Shown piece after piece: positions 32,531-36,848 of a stretch of DNA of 36,848 nucleotides. The notes under the pieces were generated by a model, which was not told the origin of the DNA, did no database searches, and was given only the letters and a program-made list of their open reading frames with translations. The DNA is taken from contig NZ_JABFNS010000095.1 in NCBI RefSeq assembly GCF_013116825.1, positions 1-36,848 on the forward strand, read 5' to 3'. The position numbers and the translations under genes were made by a program. The DNA is from Myxococcus xanthus (GTDB lineage: Bacteria > Myxococcota > Myxococcia > Myxococcales > Myxococcaceae). The stretch's first letter is position 1. Every line of letters begins with the position of its first letter.

Positions 32531-34609
32531 GTGGATCGCAGACTGCTCGCACTCGGCCTGCTCCTGTCCCTCCCCGCCTCGGCGGACGAGGGAATGTGGA
32601 CCTACGACGCCTTTCCCTCCGACACGGTGAACAAGGCCTACGGCTTCACGCCCACGCAGGCGTGGCTGGACCACGTCCGGCTCGGCTCGGTGCGACTGGC
32701 CGGCGGCTGCTCCGCCAGCTTCGTGTCGCCAGAGGGCCTGGTGATGACCAATCACCACTGCATCCGCGGCTGCATCGAGGACCTGTCCTCGCCGAAGAAG
32801 GACCTGCTGGCCAAGGGCTTCTACGCGTCGAGCGCCGCGCAGGAGCTGCGCTGCCCGAAGGTGGAGGCCAACCAGTTGGTGGAGATGACGGACGTCACCG
32901 AGCGGATGAACGCGGCGACGAAGGGCCTCACCGGCGCGGCCTTCAACACCGCGTTGAAGAAGGAGACGGCCGCGGTGGAGGCCGCCTGCGCCACGTCCGG
33001 AGACGTGCGCTGTGACGTGGTGACGCTCTTCAACGGCGGCAAGTATCACCTGTACAAGTACCGTCGCTTCCAGGACGTGCGGCTCGTCTTCGCGCCCGAG
33101 TTCTCCATGGCCGCCTTTGGCGGTGACCCGGACAACTTCAACTTCCCGCGCTTCGGCTTCGACGCGGCCTTCCTGCGCGTGTGGCAGGACAATGCGCCCG
33201 CGAAGAGCCCGCACTTCCTGCCGTGGGCGAAGCAGGGCGCGAAGGAGGGGGACCTCGTCTTCGTCTCCGGCCACCCGGGTGGCACCGAGCGCAAGGCGAC
33301 CGTCGCCGAGCTGGAGTTCCAGCGCGACGTCAACCTGCCGTACACGTTGCTCCAGCTCGCCGAGCTGCGCGGCATGCTGCGCGAGTACGCCGGGGGTTCG
33401 GCGGAGCGCTACCGCACCACGCGCTCCATGCTCCGCGGCGTGGAGAACGGGCTGAAGGCGCTGCGCGGGCGGCACCAGTCGCTGGCGGACCCGGCGCTGC
33501 TGGCCGGCAAGCGTCAGGACGAGGCGGCGCTGCGCCAGAAGGTGGACGCCAACGCGCAGGTGAAGGCCGCCACCCACGGCGCGTGGGATGAAATCACCCA
33601 GGCGCTGGACGCGTACCGCCGCATGCTGCCCGACTACCGCATGAAGGAGGCCGGGGACGCCTATCCCTCCGAGCTCTTCCGCATGGCCCGGCACCTGGTG
33701 CGCGTGGCCGAGGAGAAGGAGCGGCCCAACGCGGAGCGGCTGCGCGAGTACACCCAGTCCCAGCTCCCCACGCTGGAGCAGCAGCTGCTGCGCGACGCGC
33801 CGGTGACGCCCGAGCTGGACCAGGCGCTGCTGACCTTCGGCCTCACCCGCGTGCGCGAGACGCTGGGCGCGGATGACCCCTTCGTCCAGTTGGTGCTCGG
33901 ACGCGAGGCGCCCGCTGACCTGGCGCGCACCCTGGTGCGGGGCACGAAGCTGCGGGACGTGAAGGTGCACGCCGCGCTGCTCAAGGGCGGCAAGGCGGCG
34001 GTGGAGGCCTCCAAGGACCCGATGATTCTCTTCGCGCGCAAGGTGGACGCGGAGGCCCGCGCGGCGCGCAAGCGCTACGAGGATACCGTGGAGGCGGTGC
34101 TCAAGCGCAATGGCGAGCGCATCGCCAAGGCGCACCTCGCGGTGTACGGCACCTCCGGCTATCCGGACGCCACCTTCACCCTCCGCCTCAACCCCGGGCA
34201 GGTGAAGGGTTGGGATGAGAATGGCCGCCCCGTGGCCGCGCTCACCACCTTTGGCGGCGCGTATGAGCGGCACACCGGCAAGGACCCGTACAAGCTCCCG
34301 GACACCTGGCTGAAGGCGCGCGGCAAGGTGCCGCCCCAGACGCCGTTCGACGTGGCCACCACCAACGACATCATCGGCGGCAACTCCGGCTCGCCCCTGG
34401 TGGACCGCGACGGGCGCGTGGTGGGGCTCATCTTCGATGGGAACCTGCACTCGCTGGGCGGCCGCTATGCCTACGTCCCTGAGACGAACCGCGCGGTCGC
34501 CGTGCACGGAGAGGGCATCCTGGCGGGGCTGGAGCACGTCTATGGGGCCCGGCGCGTGGTAGACGAGCTGCGCACGGCCAGCGACGCCGCCGTCGTGCCC
34601 GCGAAGTAG
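32531..34609 (+). CDS. Family S46 dipeptidyl-peptidase (DPP7-like)
   Basis: A 692-residue exopeptidase that removes dipeptides from peptide N-termini in the periplasm. GTG 32531 has AAGGA 9-10 nt upstream and begins a signal peptide (VDRRLLALGLLLSLPASA); ATG 32510 lacks a site. His is in TNHHC (75-76), Asp in GGDPDNFNFPR (199-201) and the nucleophile is Ser619 in GGNSGSPL. Eighteen residues after the Ser is Gly637 (FDGN), the position that is Gly in DPP7 and Arg in DPP11, suggesting hydrophobic rather than acidic P1 preference. A helical insert lies in the middle, as is normal for S46. Confidence 0.92.
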   Translation: MDRRLLALGLLLSLPASADEGMWTYDAFPSDTVNKAYGFTPTQAWLDHVRLGSVRLAGGCSASFVSPEGLVMTNHHCIRGCIEDLSSPKKDLLAKGFYASSAAQELRCPKVEANQLVEMTDVTERMNAATKGLTGAAFNTALKKETAAVEAACATSGDVRCDVVTLFNGGKYHLYKYRRFQDVRLVFAPEFSMAAFGGDPDNFNFPRFGFDAAFLRVWQDNAPAKSPHFLPWAKQGAKEGDLVFVSGHPGGTERKATVAELEFQRDVNLPYTLLQLAELRGMLREYAGGSAERYRTTRSMLRGVENGLKALRGRHQSLADPALLAGKRQDEAALRQKVDANAQVKAATHGAWDEITQALDAYRRMLPDYRMKEAGDAYPSELFRMARHLVRVAEEKERPNAERLREYTQSQLPTLEQQLLRDAPVTPELDQALLTFGLTRVRETLGADDPFVQLVLGREAPADLARTLVRGTKLRDVKVHAALLKGGKAAVEASKDPMILFARKVDAEARAARKRYEDTVEAVLKRNGERIAKAHLAVYGTSGYPDATFTLRLNPGQVKGWDENGRPVAALTTFGGAYERHTGKDPYKLPDTWLKARGKVPPQTPFDVATTNDIIGGNSGSPLVDRDGRVVGLIFDGNLHSLGGRYAYVPETNRAVAVHGEGILAGLEHVYGARRVVDELRTASDAAVVPAK

Positions 34610-34619
34610 TCGCGGTTCT

Positions 34620-34638
34620 CAAGACCTGAGAGGTCTTG
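34620..34638 (+). terminator. Hairpin after the S46 peptidase gene
   Basis: CAAGACCT (34620-34627) pairs with AGGTCTTG (34631-34638) around GAG, 10 nt after the stop, and is followed by a T-containing stretch. It is a good terminator candidate. Confidence 0.6.
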
Positions 34639-34663
34639 TGGATTGGATTTGGGCTTTCTGAAC

Positions 34664-34686
34664 GCCTTGGCCGCAGTGGCCAAGGC
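34664..34686 (+). promoter_or_regulatory. Second hairpin upstream of the kinase gene
   Basis: GCCTTGGCC (34664-34672) pairs with GGCCAAGGC (34678-34686) over a 5-nt loop. It sits between the peptidase terminator and the kinase start. It could be a second terminator arm or an operator. A weaker CCGGTT/AACCGG pair (34711-34716, 34727-34732) lies just before the ATG. Confidence 0.4.
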
Positions 34687-34738
34687 ATGTCAGAGGGAGC
34701 AGGATAGAATCCGGTTCAAAGCTGAAAACCGGTTACTC

Positions 34739-36505
34739 ATGGCTCCCTCCCAACCCAATGACATTCCCCTCGGCACGGTGCTGAGGGAGACCTATGAGAT
34801 TGCAGGCGTCCTCGGCCGAGGCGGCATGGGGACCGTCTTCCTGGCCAACCACCTGCGGCTGCGCGGACGGCAGGTGGCCATCAAGGTGCTGCGCCACGAC
34901 GCGGGCATGGGGGCCGAGGCCTTCGTGCGCTTCCGGCGCGAGGCGGAGATTGCCTCGAAGCTGGGGCACCCCAACATCGTCGAGGTGCTCGACTTCGACA
35001 GCCTCGAGGATGGCTCGCCCTACATGGTGATGGAGTGCCTGCGCGGCATGCCGCTGTCGCGCCGGCTGCGCAAGGGCCCGATGACGCTGGAGGAGGTGTT
35101 CTCCTGCGCGCGGCAGATGGGCTCGGCGCTCCAGGCCGCGCACCGCGCGGGCATCGTCCACCGCGACCTCAAGCCGGGCAACGTGTTCCTCGTGCCCACC
35201 GAGGTGGGCGGCGTGATGATGGAGCACGTGAAGTTGCTCGACTTCGGCATCTCGAAGGTCATCGACTCGCAGAGCGTGCACACGCAGGGCGGCATCCTCC
35301 TGGGCACGCCGCAGTACATGGCGCCCGAGCAGGCCACAGGGAAGAACGGCGAGGTGGACCCGCGCACGGACATCTTCGCGTTTGGGTGCCTCGTCTACGA
35401 GATGCTGGCGCGCCGGCTTCCGTTCCGGGACAACGGCAACCTTCCGGAGCTCATCTACCGCATCGTCTATGATCCGCCGGAGCCCCTGGAGGCGCTGGTG
35501 CCGGACCTGCCGGACCACGTCATCGCGGCGGTGGAGAAGTCGTTGGAGAAGCGCCCGGAGGACCGCTTCCCGGACGTGGCCAGCTTCATCTTCGCGCTGA
35601 CGGGGCGCGCGCTCCAGACGATGGGCGAGGTGCCGATGCTCACGCCGCTGAGCACGCCGCGGCTCGCGGTGGGGCTGGCTCCGGAGTCGAAGCCGGAGAC
35701 GGTGCCCGGCAGGCGCTCGGGACGCGGGACGGAGGACGAAGACGTCGACGTGAATCCTCCGGACGCGAACCCGCCCTTCCGGGAGTCGGAGACGGTCAGC
35801 CTGGCCGCGCCGGCGCCCGCGGCGGCCCCGTCCCACGACGCCGCGACCATCGCCGAGGCGATGCCCTTGCCGGAGATGGAGGCGCCCCCGCCTCGGCCCG
35901 TCGTGGCGCCCGCGGACGTCGTGCCCGCGCCCATCGCCCGTTCGCCCGTGGGGAGGCCGCCCTCCGCGGCGCCTCCAGGGCCGAGCGCCCGGAAGCCGAC
36001 GCCTCGGGACGGGGCTGTGGCTGGGGCCCAGGTGCCAGGCGGAGGCGTGTCGGCGTCTCGGGGGCCCGAGCGGACGCATGGGGAACCCCCTCCAGAGAAA
36101 CCCCTCGCGCCTGCTCCGTTGCCGCGCGGCGCTGACGCTCCACCCGTACGTCCGCCAGCAGGGGGCGCGCAGGCCGGTGCCGCGGCACCGAAGGTGGTCC
36201 CCGCGCCCATCGCGCGGGCGCCCGTGGCAGGGGGCCCCTCCGCGCCGGTCGCTGCCCGGAATGTCCCGCCCTCGCCAGGCGCGGGCGCGGTGGGGTCGAC
36301 GGTGTTGCTGCGCTCGAAGGCGGGCGTGGCCCAGTCCGCCTCGCCAGGCGTGCTCGCCGCTCAGCCGAAGCGGAAGCTGACTCCGCTCACGGTGGTGATG
36401 ATGGTGGCGCTCGTCGCCGCCGTGGCCTTCGCCGTGTGGCCACGGCCGGATCCACGCGTGGAGGCGTCCGGAAGGCACGCCGCGCCCGCTGCTGGCGCGG
36501 AGTAG
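34739..36505 (+). CDS. Membrane-anchored Ser/Thr protein kinase (Hanks type)
   Basis: A 588-residue protein from ATG 34739 (MAPSQPNDIPLGTVLRETYEIAGVLGRGGMGTVF). Kinase landmarks are complete: glycine loop GRGGMG (26-31), Lys49, HRD with Asp143, DFG with Asp168, and MAPEQ. The kinase domain ends near 300. Residues about 310-545 are a long Ala/Pro-rich, probably disordered linker, followed by one membrane helix (LTVVMMVALVAAVAFAVW, about 549-567) and a 20-residue periplasmic tail with no sensor domain. Such PknB-like kinases are numerous in myxobacteria. The signal it senses and its targets are unknown. Confidence 0.93.
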   Translation: MAPSQPNDIPLGTVLRETYEIAGVLGRGGMGTVFLANHLRLRGRQVAIKVLRHDAGMGAEAFVRFRREAEIASKLGHPNIVEVLDFDSLEDGSPYMVMECLRGMPLSRRLRKGPMTLEEVFSCARQMGSALQAAHRAGIVHRDLKPGNVFLVPTEVGGVMMEHVKLLDFGISKVIDSQSVHTQGGILLGTPQYMAPEQATGKNGEVDPRTDIFAFGCLVYEMLARRLPFRDNGNLPELIYRIVYDPPEPLEALVPDLPDHVIAAVEKSLEKRPEDRFPDVASFIFALTGRALQTMGEVPMLTPLSTPRLAVGLAPESKPETVPGRRSGRGTEDEDVDVNPPDANPPFRESETVSLAAPAPAAAPSHDAATIAEAMPLPEMEAPPPRPVVAPADVVPAPIARSPVGRPPSAAPPGPSARKPTPRDGAVAGAQVPGGGVSASRGPERTHGEPPPEKPLAPAPLPRGADAPPVRPPAGGAQAGAAAPKVVPAPIARAPVAGGPSAPVAARNVPPSPGAGAVGSTVLLRSKAGVAQSASPGVLAAQPKRKLTPLTVVMMVALVAAVAFAVWPRPDPRVEASGRHAAPAAGAE

Positions 36506-36513
36506 CGTCCTCC

Positions 36514-36723
36514 TTACGTGGAGGCATCAGGCGCGATGACCGAGAGTGCCTCGCGCTCGAGGCCGTGCTCGGGCTGAATCCAGAACGTGCCTCGCCCCTC
36601 GGGCGACCAGCCGAGCCTCCTGGCCAGCAGGATGGCCTCGCGGGCGTCGCGTGACAGGACCGTGGGGCCGTGCCCTGTCAGGACGCGGACCGAACCCGAC
36701 CTGTTGAGTTCGAGGCCCGACAC
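36514..36723 (-). CDS. Small hypothetical protein
   Basis: A 69-residue frame with a GTG start and about 87% G/C at third positions, like real genes here. The product is weakly amphipathic (TVLSRDAREAILLARRLGW, then GRGTFWIQPEHGL). No family is recognised. The frame stays open upstream to a TGA near 36810, but G/C bias is lost there and no earlier start exists. It converges with the kinase gene, 8 bp apart. Confidence 0.5.
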   Translation of the reverse strand: MSGLELNRSGSVRVLTGHGPTVLSRDAREAILLARRLGWSPEGRGTFWIQPEHGLEREALSVIAPDAST

Positions 36724-36764
36724 GCCCGGACAGGACGCAACAGGGTGTTGGTGCGGCGCGTCAG

Positions 36765-36778
36765 AGAATACGTATCCT
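36765..36778. promoter_or_regulatory. Imperfect 14-bp palindrome in AT-richer DNA
   Basis: AGAATACGTATCCT has a perfect 8-bp core (ATACGTAT) and 12 of 14 symmetric bases. It lies between the small minus-strand gene and a possible plus-strand gene that leaves the window. It could be a promoter element or operator; the evidence is weak. Confidence 0.25.
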
Positions 36779-36806
36779 GATGCGGACTGACACGTTGGTT
36801 CACGTC

Positions 36807-36848
36807 ATGTCCAACACCGTGCGTAGGGGGCGCAGTGGGGGCAAGGGG
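36807..36848 (+). CDS. Possible 5' end of a gene running off the window
   Basis: An ATG at 36807 opens a frame (MSNTVRRGRSGGKG) that has no stop before the window ends. There is no clear Shine-Dalgarno site and only 14 codons are visible, so this is a tentative call. Confidence 0.2.
   Translation, partial: MSNTVRRGRSGGKG

Noticed and set aside
32300..34537. A 745-codon frame antisense to the S46 peptidase
   Set aside because: Same reason; the plus strand has a complete catalytic triad and a signal peptide.
34733..36478. A 581-codon frame antisense to the kinase
   Set aside because: Compositionally biased (His, Arg, Gly), no motif; the kinase on the other strand is unambiguous.
1..36848. 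CRISPR array, tRNA, rRNA, insertion sequence or prophage genes
   Set aside because: No regularly spaced repeats, cloverleaf, rRNA motif, transposase or phage structural gene was seen.

Overview
The window is about 37 kb of very GC-rich DNA with strong G/C preference at third codon positions and dense genes on both strands. The gene content points to a myxobacterium of the Myxococcus/Corallococcus type: many lipoproteins and secreted hydrolases, a eukaryote-like Ser/Thr kinase with a Pro/Ala-rich tail, a PilZ protein, OmpA and TonB-linked envelope proteins, and many unlinked housekeeping enzymes. This assignment is inference from composition and families, since there is no rRNA or marker gene. 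I see no tRNA, rRNA, CRISPR array, insertion sequence or prophage.

Layout. 1-3.7 kb: the 3' end of a repeat-containing surface protein, an alpha/beta hydrolase, a secreted NTF2-like protein and an erythromycin-esterase-family enzyme. 3.7-6.2 kb: a non-genic stretch with leftover coding signal, then a lipoprotein-type M11 metalloprotease. 6.2-8.6 kb: an oxidoreductase-TetR operon behind a perfect 16-bp palindrome, and a convergent PilZ gene. 8.6-12.3 kb: an unknown lipoprotein, a likely gene remnant, an enoyl-thioester-reductase-like MDR enzyme and a flippase-like membrane protein. 12.2-17.4 kb: a molybdopterin oxidoreductase, a secreted unknown protein, a FabH-like ketosynthase and a chalcone-isomerase-like exported protein. 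17.4-21.8 kb: an OmpA-type lipoprotein, then a TonB-dependent receptor carrying its own N-terminal TonB C-terminal-type domain, with a lipoprotein partner. 21.8-25.6 kb: a short Hsp70, a DUF2490 protein, and a pyrophosphatase-CHAD pair. 25.6-29.3 kb, all on the minus strand: Dps, an SDR, a YfcG-type GST and the protein AMPylase SelO. 29.4-36.8 kb: a DUF4442 hotdog protein, a TonB-like protein, a lipase, an S46 dipeptidyl-peptidase, a Ser/Thr kinase and a small hypothetical.

How the genes may work together. The pyrophosphatase-CHAD pair (TAG directly followed by ATG) suggests polyphosphate/pyrophosphate handling. Dps, SDR, GST and SelO look like a redox and iron-stress neighbourhood; the SDR and GST genes overlap by four bases, and a terminator-like hairpin sits over the ribosome-binding site of the SDR. 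The receptor and lipoprotein (2 bp apart) probably form an outer-membrane uptake unit, and a stand-alone TonB-like gene lies about 9 kb away. The M11 protease, S46 peptidase, lipase and esterases fit a predatory or scavenging lifestyle. Functional statements are family-based inference; starts were chosen from Shine-Dalgarno sites, signal peptides and family N-termini.
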